Origin: Anaerolineae bacterium
GTDB lineage: Bacteria > Chloroflexota > Anaerolineae > B4-G1 > SLSP01
Direction of reading: 5' to 3'
DNA: 14,982 nt
Assembly (NCBI GenBank): GCA_016934645.1
Contig: JAFGSL010000437.1
Location: forward strand, 1-14,982
The translations under genes and the position numbers were made by a program. The notes beneath the pieces are model-generated. The model worked only from the letters and a program-made list of their open reading frames with translations. It did no database searches and had not been told where the DNA came from. This document shows, piece after piece, positions 7,295 through 13,542 of the stretch. Each line of letters begins with the position of its first letter. Position 1 is the stretch's first letter.

Positions 7295-9037
7295 ATGGAA
7301 CGATATACGCGTTGGGCTTGGGTAACGATGATCGTTTTGGCGCTGCTGCTGCGGTTAGCGGCGCTGAACGGTGTCTTGCTTGCGCCGGATGAGGCGACCG
7401 CGGCACTGGCGTCGTGGGATGCAGCACACGGCGCGGGCTGGGCTGGTACCGCTGACAGTCCGCTGCTGCTGGTGGGTAATGGGCTGCTGTTCCTGCTCTT
7501 CGGTGCTGGCGATGGACTGGCCCGACTGTTGCCTGCGCTGGCTGGCGTGGCGCTGGTAGGATTGCCCTGGTTCTGGCGTAAACACCTGGGCGAGGTCGGC
7601 GCGTTGGTCGCCGCTGGACTGTTGCTCTGCTCGCCGCTAGTGCTCTTTGCCGCGCGGCGTGTGGACGGCGCGAGCCTGGGCTTACTCGGGGCGGCGTTGC
7701 TGCTCACAGCACTGTTGGCGCACGATACCGAGGGCTGGCCCGCAAGACATTCGTCAGCGCTTATCATCGCTGGGCTGGCGATTGGACTGACGGGTGGCCC
7801 GGTGTTCTACGATGCGCTGATCGCCGGGGTGCTGGCGTGGCTCTTATACCGCTGGATCGTTAGCAAGTCGGATGAAGCAACCCCACGCTTAACGACGTCC
7901 CTAAGCGCGTGGACCGGGCCTGCTCTCTGGGGCCTATTGGGTGCGCTGCTGATCTCTACTGGCCTGGGGTTGCGCTGGAACGGCTGGAGCGGAGTCGCCG
8001 ATGGCTTGGCGGCGTGGCTGGCCTCGTGGCGCGTGCCCCGTACCGGACTCGCATCGGCTATGCTCCTGTTCCTCTACGAACCGGCGACGCTGCTGCTGGT
8101 GCTGCTTGGGTTGGGGTGGGCTATCAAGAAGACGCTGCCCCTCCCTTTGGCATTGGGATTGTGGGGTTTCTTCGGGCTGCTGCTGGTGAGTCTGCGTCCC
8201 GGTGCGACGACACTCGCGTTGACGGTTGTTGTCCTGCCTCTGGCCTTGCTCGCTGGCTACGGTGTCCAGCAGACAATGCGGGATATTCCCACTCCGGTTT
8301 TCAAGTGGATGGCATTACACGGGCTGGTGGGTTTCGTTTTCTGGCAGCCGGTGGGATTGGCGCTCGCGAGGCATGCCAGCGGCATTGAATATTCAGCCTT
8401 TGGCAATGTGATGGAAAACACTAGTTTGTTTTTACTGCTTAGTGGTGTGACGTTGATCGCGCTGCAAGTTCTGATCGCGTTGTTGTTTTCGCTGAAGATG
8501 CCTCTGCGTCTGGTGTGGCGCGGTGCAGCATTGGGCCTGGCGCTGATATTGCTGGTGACGCAGACGGGCTTCGCATGGGGGCTCGCGTTTGTGCGTCCGG
8601 ACTCCACGGCGGAACCGGCGGTCGCGACAGCGGCCTCGCCGGATCTGTTGGCCTTGCGCGCTATGCTGGACGGGATGGCGGTGCAGAGCGGTCAACGCCG
8701 GGACGATTTCTCAGTCACGGTGATGACAGGCGACGTAGCGACAGCGGCAGTCGTGCGCTGGGCACTGCGTGACTTTGCGCGTTTGACTGTCGCCGAATTC
8801 TGGCCGGCGGAGGTTGCCGGGGTAGTTGTTGCCACATCGGATGTGGCCCCGCCCGACACAGCGACACTGGCATGGGAAGGGATGGCCTTCACCGCGCTGG
8901 CGCGTGGTATAGTGTATATTCCGGCTTGCCAATCCCTCGTTCCACTGACGTGCAACGATCTGGCTAGCTGGTACCTCTTCCGCCAGACGCCAGATACGCT
9001 TGTGCCTGAACAGGTGATCTTGTGGCGCGCCCGCTAG
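7295..9037 (+). CDS. Polytopic glycosyltransferase, GT39/ArnT-like (PMT_2 type)
   Basis: Integral membrane protein of 580 aa. Many hydrophobic segments span residues about 8-435. An early APDEA (D32-E33) just after the first membrane segment matches the catalytic acidic motif of GT-C enzymes such as ArnT and PMT, which use polyprenyl-phosphate sugars. After the last membrane stretch (about 425-440) a C-terminal part of about 140 residues is likely extracytoplasmic. Leu- and Ala-rich sequence makes finer assignment unsafe. It follows the sugar kinase by 67 bases filled with repeats, and precedes wzz/cpsD-type genes, so a role in building a surface glycan or modifying surface proteins is likely. 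The ATG at 7295 has GAGGAG 3 bases upstream. Confidence 0.78.
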   Translation: MERYTRWAWVTMIVLALLLRLAALNGVLLAPDEATAALASWDAAHGAGWAGTADSPLLLVGNGLLFLLFGAGDGLARLLPALAGVALVGLPWFWRKHLGEVGALVAAGLLLCSPLVLFAARRVDGASLGLLGAALLLTALLAHDTEGWPARHSSALIIAGLAIGLTGGPVFYDALIAGVLAWLLYRWIVSKSDEATPRLTTSLSAWTGPALWGLLGALLISTGLGLRWNGWSGVADGLAAWLASWRVPRTGLASAMLLFLYEPATLLLVLLGLGWAIKKTLPLPLALGLWGFFGLLLVSLRPGATTLALTVVVLPLALLAGYGVQQTMRDIPTPVFKWMALHGLVGFVFWQPVGLALARHASGIEYSAFGNVMENTSLFLLLSGVTLIALQVLIALLFSLKMPLRLVWRGAALGLALILLVTQTGFAWGLAFVRPDSTAEPAVATAASPDLLALRAMLDGMAVQSGQRRDDFSVTVMTGDVATAAVVRWALRDFARLTVAEFWPAEVAGVVVATSDVAPPDTATLAWEGMAFTALARGIVYIPACQSLVPLTCNDLASWYLFRQTPDTLVPEQVILWRAR

Positions 9038-9043
9038 GATTTC

Positions 9044-9078
9044 TTTCATCTTTCGTCTTGCATCCTGCATCTTGCTCT
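9044..9078 (+). repeat. Degenerate heptamer array, 5 units, leading into a promoter
   Basis: Units at exact 7-base spacing: TTTCATC (9044), TTTCGTC (9051), TTGCATC (9058), CTGCATC (9065), TTGCTCT (9072). The consensus is about TTGCATC. It starts 6 bases after the glycosyltransferase stop. The last unit sits where the -35 box of the downstream promoter is expected. Confidence 0.7.
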
Positions 9079-9099
9079 CCTGTCCGCTTCGTTTATAAT
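9072..9099 (+). promoter_or_regulatory. Promoter for the zinc-ribbon gene (perfect -10 box)
   Basis: A perfect TATAAT lies at 9094-9099. Sixteen bases upstream is TTGCTC (9072-9077), a partial -35 (3/6) contributed by the heptamer array. Transcription should start near 9106, giving a leader of about 44 bases with a 14-base palindrome. Confidence 0.6.
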
Positions 9100-9113
9100 G
9101 TCCCTTTGTGGGC

Positions 9114-9127
9114 AGGCGAATTCGCCT
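9114..9127. promoter_or_regulatory. 14-base perfect palindrome, possible operator
   Basis: AGGCGAATTCGCCT is a perfect palindrome located about 8 bases after the predicted transcription start and about 22 bases before the zinc-ribbon ATG. It could be a dimeric repressor site or a short RNA hairpin near the ribosome site. No regulator is identified. Confidence 0.4.
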
Positions 9128-9149
9128 TTAGGCTCACCATAGGGGGTTT

Positions 9150-9458
9150 ATGACAGCATATCGTAAAGCAAGTATTCGAGAATTGACCAAAGCCGCGTAT
9201 GCGTTGGATGGTCGGTTTATGCAGGGGATCGTGACGCGCGATCCGGACAGCGGGCGTTGGTCGGTCGGCAATACGCCAGTCGAGGAGTGGTTGTCGCGTC
9301 ATGAAACCGAGGATGTGACGTTGATTTTATTGCCAATGGACGAGGGTCGTCCGATGCAAACCCGCGTCTGCCAGACGTGCGGGCGGACATACACAGATGT
9401 GGAATGCCCGCACTGCCGGGAAGTCCGTGCGCGGCTGCGCGGGCGCCAGAATCGTTGA
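9150..9458 (+). CDS. Small zinc-ribbon protein of unknown function
   Basis: Protein of 102 aa. The C-terminal third has CQTC (C74, C77) and CPHC (C86, C89), a CxxC-x8-CxxC zinc-ribbon arrangement, followed by a basic tail rich in Arg. The N-terminal 70 residues are mixed alpha/beta-like with no motif I recognise. It may bind nucleic acid or a protein partner. It has its own promoter (perfect TATAAT) and an AGGGGG ribosome site (9141-9146). It sits between the membrane glycosyltransferase and the wzz-like gene, but nothing in the sequence ties it to polysaccharide synthesis. Confidence 0.75.
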   Translation: MTAYRKASIRELTKAAYALDGRFMQGIVTRDPDSGRWSVGNTPVEEWLSRHETEDVTLILLPMDEGRPMQTRVCQTCGRTYTDVECPHCREVRARLRGRQNR

Positions 9459-9481
9459 GATGTTGCCGTGTCAAATACGGG

Positions 9482-9521
9482 CCGACTACCTGACTACTGG
9501 ACTATCTGACTACTTGACTAC
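9482..9521 (+). repeat. Degenerate octamer array, 5 units, ahead of the wzz-like gene
   Basis: Exact 8-base spacing: CCGACTAC (9482), CTGACTAC (9490), TGGACTAT (9498), CTGACTAC (9506), TTGACTAC (9514). The consensus is CTGACTAC. It ends 4 bases before the AAGGAG Shine-Dalgarno (9526-9531) of the next gene. The GACTAC core recurs in the inverted repeats at 10196-10302. Confidence 0.75.
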
Positions 9522-9538
9522 TTTTAAGGAGTGAGCGG

Positions 9539-10195
9539 GTGAAAATTCAGGACTACGTGCGTATTCTTCGCCACCGTGGCTGGATTATTTTGTTGGCGGT
9601 GGTCGTGACTGCGGCCAGCGCCTTTGTTTTTAGCAAACTACAGACGCCGGTCTATCGCTCCAGTATTGAGGTTTCGATCCAACTCGCGCGGCCCGACTTT
9701 GGTCTGACGCAATCGGCTAAATTGCTGTTAAACAACTATTCGGCGACGATGTGGTCGGAACACTACGCGCAGGAAGTAATCGATCGGCTGGCTCTGATGC
9801 GCACCGCCAAGGATTTGAAGGGGGATGTGACCTTCGCTGTCGATGACGCGCGTATGGTTATCAAGATCGACGTGGATGATTATGACGGCGAGCAGGCCAA
9901 TAATATTGCCAACACCTGGGCGCAGTTAGTCCAGGAATGGCGCAACGAACAGAATGCGCGCCAGAACAAAGAGGATCGGGTGTTCGCGGAGGTCATTGAT
10001 CCGGCCTCTTACCGGCAATTGCGGCCCAAGACGGCGATCAACGTGGCGGCGGGAGGCATTTTTGGCTTCGTCATCGGTGTGGTCATCGTGTTCGTGCTCG
10101 AATGGCTGGAAGCCGGGATCGTGTATTTGCCGCAGGAATTGGAGCGGGAAACCGGCGTGACCGTGCTTGGCGTGATTCCACCGACGCAATCATAA
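9539..10195 (+). CDS. Wzz-family polysaccharide chain-length/co-polymerase protein
   Basis: Membrane protein of 218 aa with the Wzz layout: a short cytoplasmic N-terminus, a transmembrane segment at about 14-33, an extracytoplasmic region of about 130 residues, and a second transmembrane segment at about 163-187 followed by a short tail. Such proteins set polymer length and form the membrane adaptor for BY-kinases. It lacks the kinase domain; a separate CpsD-like gene follows, the split arrangement typical of Gram-positive CapA/CapB. The periplasmic part is shorter than in enterobacterial Wzz. The start is GTG at 9539 with AAGGAG 7 bases upstream. The stop at 10195 is immediately followed by inverted repeats. 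Confidence 0.85.
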   Translation: MKIQDYVRILRHRGWIILLAVVVTAASAFVFSKLQTPVYRSSIEVSIQLARPDFGLTQSAKLLLNNYSATMWSEHYAQEVIDRLALMRTAKDLKGDVTFAVDDARMVIKIDVDDYDGEQANNIANTWAQLVQEWRNEQNARQNKEDRVFAEVIDPASYRQLRPKTAINVAAGGIFGFVIGVVIVFVLEWLEAGIVYLPQELERETGVTVLGVIPPTQS

Positions 10196-10302
10196 AGACT
10201 TTTGACTACAGACTACAAAAGTCTTACGATGTGTTTTTTGAGCAATTACCTGTGCTAGACACTGTTGCGTATTGCCAGTGTGTGCTGAGACTTTTGTAGT
10301 CT
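10196..10302. repeat. Three-copy inverted repeat between wzz and cpsD
   Basis: AGACTTTTG (10196-10204) and CAAAAGTCT (10216-10224) form a 9-base-pair hairpin with an 11-base loop, directly after the wzz stop. The second arm, extended to AGACTACAAAAGTCT (10210-10224), is also a perfect 15-base inverted copy of AGACTTTTGTAGTCT (10288-10302). The middle arm can therefore pair upstream or downstream, but not both. Six Ts lie at 10233-10238, 8 bases after the first hairpin. The 15-base termini also outline a 93-base unit (10210-10302) with no coding capacity. It may be a transcriptional switch, a weak terminator or a small non-autonomous element. Confidence 0.65.
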
Positions 10303-10318
10303 TGAAAAGGGAGTGACG

Positions 10319-10975
10319 ATGGATAAAGCGAATGTAGTGACCTTATCTGCGCCGCGCTCACCTGCGGCTGAAGCCTACCGCGCTTTGCGGATGAATCTGA
10401 CGTTTACCAGCCTCGACAAGCCATTGGAGTTACTGGTGGTTTCCTCGCCGTCCGCCAATGATACCAAGTCGCACGTGGCAGTGAACCTGGCAGTCGTTAT
10501 GGCGCAGGCCGGGCAGCGGGTGATTTTGGTGGACGCTGACCTGCGTCGTCCAAACCTGCACACCTATTTTGACGTCTCCCAGGAGCCTGGGCTGACGGGT
10601 TATATGGTGAGTCAGGATGGGGAAGAGGCACTCGCACTCGTGGAGACCGGTGTTCCGGGTTTGCAGGTGCTGCCAAGTGGTGCATTGCCGCCCAATCCCG
10701 CCGACATTCTCGGCTCGCAGAAGATGGAGCAACTTTTGACACTCCTGAAAGCGCGCGCCGATGTGGTGGTGTTTGATGCTCCGCCAGTCACGGTCGCAGT
10801 GGACGCGTCGGTGCTTGGCGCGCAGACAGACGGCCTGCTGCTGGTTGTGCGGGCCGGACACACCCGCCGCGACCGCATCGCCCAGGCCAAAGAACTGCTG
10901 GAACGCTTCCGGGTGCGGCTACTGGGAGCCGTCTTCACCGATTCGTCCGAAGGCGGTTTACTGACCGGGTATTAG
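10319..10975 (+). CDS. CpsD/CapB-like tyrosine kinase (BY-kinase) with atypical Walker A
   Basis: Cytoplasmic P-loop protein of 218 aa, the kinase partner expected for the Wzz-like protein upstream. The EAYRALRMNL motif (residues 18-27) is the oligomerisation motif of BY-kinases. Walker A' (VILVDADLRRP, 68-78, D72 and D74) and Walker B (VVVFDAPP, 149-156) are clear. Walker A is unusual: SPSANDTKSH keeps K50 and S51 but both glycines of the normal GEGK are replaced by N47 and T49. The C-terminal tyrosine cluster is reduced to the terminal Y218. I use ATG 10319, with AAGGGAG (10306-10312) 6 bases before it, rather than GTG 10313, which would touch the ribosome site. It may be a weak or inactive kinase, or a regulatory pseudokinase. 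Confidence 0.85.
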   Translation: MDKANVVTLSAPRSPAAEAYRALRMNLTFTSLDKPLELLVVSSPSANDTKSHVAVNLAVVMAQAGQRVILVDADLRRPNLHTYFDVSQEPGLTGYMVSQDGEEALALVETGVPGLQVLPSGALPPNPADILGSQKMEQLLTLLKARADVVVFDAPPVTVAVDASVLGAQTDGLLLVVRAGHTRRDRIAQAKELLERFRVRLLGAVFTDSSEGGLLTGY

Positions 10976-11010
10976 AACTCCACACCAATGATAACGCAAA
11001 TGCTTGCGCT

Positions 11011-11051
11011 GGATTACAATCCGGCGCGGTGAGGACGGTGGATTGTGATCC
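11011..11051. repeat. Near-identical palindrome pair downstream of cpsD
   Basis: GGATTACAATCC (11011-11022) and GGATTGTGATCC (11040-11051) are inverted copies of each other with one mismatch. Each is also close to self-palindromic. A small hairpin (CGCAA, 4-base loop, TTGCG, 10995-11008) precedes them. They lie between convergent genes, so transcription termination is the simplest reading, but there is no T-run. Confidence 0.4.
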
Positions 11052-11074
11052 GCCTTAAGCGTTGGGATTCTACT

Positions 11075-11109
11075 CTTGCGAAGTGAACCATCGGTTTGCC
11101 TTTCGCAAG
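11075..11109. terminator. Hairpin between convergent genes, possible terminator
   Basis: CTTGCGAA (11075-11082) pairs perfectly with TTCGCAAG (11102-11109). The loop contains a nested stem, GAACC (11085-11089) with GGTTT (11093-11097). It sits 12 bases past the stop of the minus-strand kinase gene and about 100 bases past cpsD. No U-tract follows on either strand, so a rho-independent terminator is not proved. Confidence 0.4.
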
Positions 11110-11120
11110 GGTTAGTGTGT

Positions 11121-11861
11121 TCACGGTATCGGGCGGGCGAGCCGCTGTGCCGTATCGCAGACGATCTGCGTTGCCAGATCCAGCGATATCTTGCCCGTGT
11201 TGATGACCAGGTGATAAAGATCGGGGTTGTCCCACTCTGCGTCGTAGAAATGCTTCATGTAACGCACACGTTCTTTGTCGGCCTGGTGGATTTGGCGCTC
11301 GGCCTCTTTCTGATCCAATCCCAACCGCTCGGTGAGACGCAGGATGCGCAGGTTCTCAGGCGCATGAATGCGTACATGCAGCGCATTGGAGAAATCCTTC
11401 AGTACCACTTGCCCGCCCCGTCCTGCAATGAGGACGTCCCCCATTTGTGCATACTCTACAATGACGCGCCGGATGAGTTCGCCGTAGGCTGTCCCGGCCT
11501 CAACCCGGCGTTGTTGCTCGGTAAGCCGGTGGAGCGCTTCGTCACGGCTGAGATTATCTTGTAGGATCAGCGAGGCGACTTGCTCATCGTAGGCGTAACC
11601 CTCACGCAGCGTAGCGCTGGCAATGGTGGGTATGGCGGGCATAGTGTTCATCGAGTCGATGACGCGTTCCAGGAATCCGGGGACGTGCTCCCGCTTCTCC
11701 AATTCTTCGACCATCGATTCATCGGGAAAACCGGCCATTTCTGCGGCACGGTTGAGGATTTCCCGGTCGATATAACGCAGATTGAGCTTTTTGGCGACGG
11801 CTGTCGCAATGTAACTTCCACGGCTGCCCAATTGCCTTGAGATGGTGATCACGATGCTCAT
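11121..11861 (-). CDS. Cytidylate kinase-like family protein
   Basis: P-loop protein of 246 aa of the cytidylate-kinase-like (Cytidylate_kin2) family. The N-terminus, ITISRQLGSRGSYIATAVAKKL, is the usual opening of this family, with a GSRGS loop in place of a classical GxxxxGKS Walker A. IDREIL follows at about residues 31-36. An internal Arg-rich segment (IAGRGGQVV, about 144-152) and the C-terminal DKERVRYMKHFYD stretch are also typical. These proteins are annotated as nucleotide kinases, but true CMP kinase activity is often unproved. It has its own promoter and a strong AAAGGAG ribosome site (11869-11875). It is convergent to cpsD and lies 83 bases downstream of the lipoprotein gene. Confidence 0.85.
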   Translation of the reverse strand: MSIVITISRQLGSRGSYIATAVAKKLNLRYIDREILNRAAEMAGFPDESMVEELEKREHVPGFLERVIDSMNTMPAIPTIASATLREGYAYDEQVASLILQDNLSRDEALHRLTEQQRRVEAGTAYGELIRRVIVEYAQMGDVLIAGRGGQVVLKDFSNALHVRIHAPENLRILRLTERLGLDQKEAERQIHQADKERVRYMKHFYDAEWDNPDLYHLVINTGKISLDLATQIVCDTAQRLARPIP

Positions 11862-11912
11862 GGTATGGCTCCTTTCGATGAGGCTGTCGAAGGCATTGTG
11901 TCTTCTACTTTA

Positions 11913-11941
11913 ATGTTAACATCTGATGTGTTGCGTGTCAA
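11913..11941 (-). promoter_or_regulatory. Promoter for the cytidylate-kinase-like gene
   Basis: On the minus strand a perfect TTGACA (11936-11941) is followed after 17 bases by TAACAT (11913-11918, 4/6). It lies in the 83-base gap after the lipoprotein stop. The predicted start point is about 45 bases before the ATG. Confidence 0.6.
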
Positions 11942-11944
11942 TAT

Positions 11945-13123
11945 CTATGGCTCCGTCGTCGGCTCTGGTGAGGGTTTGACGTAAGCGATCAGGCGGAAGG
12001 TCGTGGTGAGCGGTGTGCTATCGTCCAGGGCGAGGACGACGGTATACTCGCCGGGTAGCAGGAATGGCGCGCCCGGAATGCCCGTGATGCTATCCCATAC
12101 CACTCCTGCGCTATCTATCTCGTTCCACACGCCGCTGGCTGTACGCACGTTTTTGCCATTCCGGTACCACGTGCTCTCCCACGTCGTGCCGGGCGACAGG
12201 CCCTCGCACTGCGTCCCCACGTAGACGACTTGCGAATACCACTCGAAGCGGTTCTGGGGCAGGAATGGTTCGCCTTCGGACGTGAGGCCGGCGGCGGCGA
12301 AGGGTGTCGCGCAGACGAGTGGGGGTGGCGGCTCAGGTGTGCTGGTCGGGACGGTGGTGGCCGTGGCGGTCGGAGTGGGGGTGGGATCATCGCCGGCCTT
12401 GAAGTCGAGGGTGTGTTGCGTCCGTCCCATCAGCGTGAGCTCGGCGTGATAGTCGCCGTCTTCCAGTGGCGCGCCGTTTTTCTCGAAACAGGCCACGCTT
12501 TCTGTTCCCTCTGCCTGGAGCAAGGTGGCGTTGTGGGTGCAAACGATGTCATCCGACGACGCGTGGCGCACGGTGATCCAGTACGGCGCACCGGGACACG
12601 CTCCCTGATAGGTGTAGCGCAGGTAGAAGTGCTGTGTGCCGCCCGGTAGCTGGGTCAACGCCGGGCCGGAGGGGGTGAGTGCCAGATCAAGCGATGTGAT
12701 GGCGGCGGTTTCGTCAGTGATGGCAAACGTATGTTCGCCCAGTGAGACGCCATCCGCGTGCAGCGCCAGCGTGTACCGCCCCGGCGGCAGCGCCTCCCCT
12801 TTGGGGAAGGCGACGAACAGTTCGCCCATCCCGGGTTGCCATTCGCCTTCGCTGAGGGCGGCGTTTTCGCCTTCATGGGTGAGTGTCCACTGTGCCTTCA
12901 CCGTGATTGGCCAAACATCGAATGCCTCAGGCGTCAACCGGATTTGCGTCGCTGCCTGGCACAGCGTATCCGGGGCCGCTTTGAACGTGACCTGGGGCGG
13001 GCTGAGCGGAGTAGGACTAGGCGGCGACGTTGTGTGGGATGCGCAAGCCGTGAGTAGTCCAGAGACACACACCAGGACAACGACAGCAAGATTTACGGAT
13101 TGGCTTCTGTACCGGATGTCCAT
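11945..13123 (-). CDS. Secreted lipoprotein of unknown function
   Basis: Protein of 392 aa with a type II signal peptide: basic N-terminus (residues 1-6), hydrophobic core (about 11-24) and lipobox LTAC with the acylated Cys at 27. Ser/Thr/Pro-rich spacers follow the Cys and separate two beta-rich domains, the linker lying at about 250-272. The domain sequences, with repeated TLTHEGE/TWESTWYRNGK-like strands and several Cys, look like extracellular immunoglobulin-like modules, but I recognise no family. The C-terminus is again Pro/Glu/Thr-rich. It is probably anchored on the outer face of the cytoplasmic membrane. The start overlaps the TPR gene by 31 bases, with GGGAG about 8 bases upstream of its ATG. 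Confidence 0.8.
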   Translation of the reverse strand: MDIRYRSQSVNLAVVVLVCVSGLLTACASHTTSPPSPTPLSPPQVTFKAAPDTLCQAATQIRLTPEAFDVWPITVKAQWTLTHEGENAALSEGEWQPGMGELFVAFPKGEALPPGRYTLALHADGVSLGEHTFAITDETAAITSLDLALTPSGPALTQLPGGTQHFYLRYTYQGACPGAPYWITVRHASSDDIVCTHNATLLQAEGTESVACFEKNGAPLEDGDYHAELTLMGRTQHTLDFKAGDDPTPTPTATATTVPTSTPEPPPPLVCATPFAAAGLTSEGEPFLPQNRFEWYSQVVYVGTQCEGLSPGTTWESTWYRNGKNVRTASGVWNEIDSAGVVWDSITGIPGAPFLLPGEYTVVLALDDSTPLTTTFRLIAYVKPSPEPTTEP

Positions 13124-13542
13124 TCGCTTAACTCCCGTATCATCGATTCGGCGTGTTCCCGCCAGTAAGGATGCTCGCCGACGGCTAAGTAGGCCTGGAA
13201 GTCGGTGATGGCCTCGGCGTATTCGCGTAATTGTTGGTGCGCAATACCACGGTTGAACTGGGCCTCAATCAGATTTGGATCAAGGTTCATCGCCAGGGTC
13301 AGATCGTGGATGGCTTTGCGCGGATGATCGATTTCGCGCCAGTAAAGGATGCCGCGATCCAGGTAAACCTGTGCGAAATCGGGTTTCCATTCCAGGGCGC
13401 GGGTGAAGGCGTCGATGGCAGCTTCGTAATCCGAGTGGATGCTGCGTGAGTTGCCGATGTAGCGGTGGATGATACCGATCATGTAATAGCTGTGGGCCAT
13501 CAAGTCTCTGAACAGCTTCCCCAATACCGACAAAAACTTCAT
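13093..13542 (-). CDS. Tetratricopeptide-repeat (TPR) protein
   Basis: Small protein of 149 aa composed mostly of TPR units. Clear repeats are YEAAIDAFTRALEWKPDFAQ (from about 39), then the ILYWREIDHPRKAIHDLTLAM unit, then AQFNRGIAHQQLREYAEAI (from about 94). TPRs are protein-protein interaction scaffolds. The N-terminal 35 residues are less regular. It overlaps the upstream glycosyltransferase by 4 bases (ATGA) and the downstream lipoprotein by 31 bases, so all three are surely co-transcribed and translationally coupled. It may scaffold surface-assembly proteins; the partner is not evident. Confidence 0.88.
   Translation of the reverse strand: MKFLSVLGKLFRDLMAHSYYMIGIIHRYIGNSRSIHSDYEAAIDAFTRALEWKPDFAQVYLDRGILYWREIDHPRKAIHDLTLAMNLDPNLIEAQFNRGIAHQQLREYAEAITDFQAYLAVGEHPYWREHAESMIRELSEWTSGTEANP

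Noticed and set aside
6025..7767. A 580-codon open frame on the minus strand across the NahK-like gene
   Set aside because: It overlaps three supported + strand genes and its sequence is low-complexity at the start; no motif supports it.
10210..10302. A complete insertion sequence bounded by the 15-base inverted repeats
   Set aside because: The unit is only 93 bases with no open frame and no clear target duplication; at most it is a miniature element.
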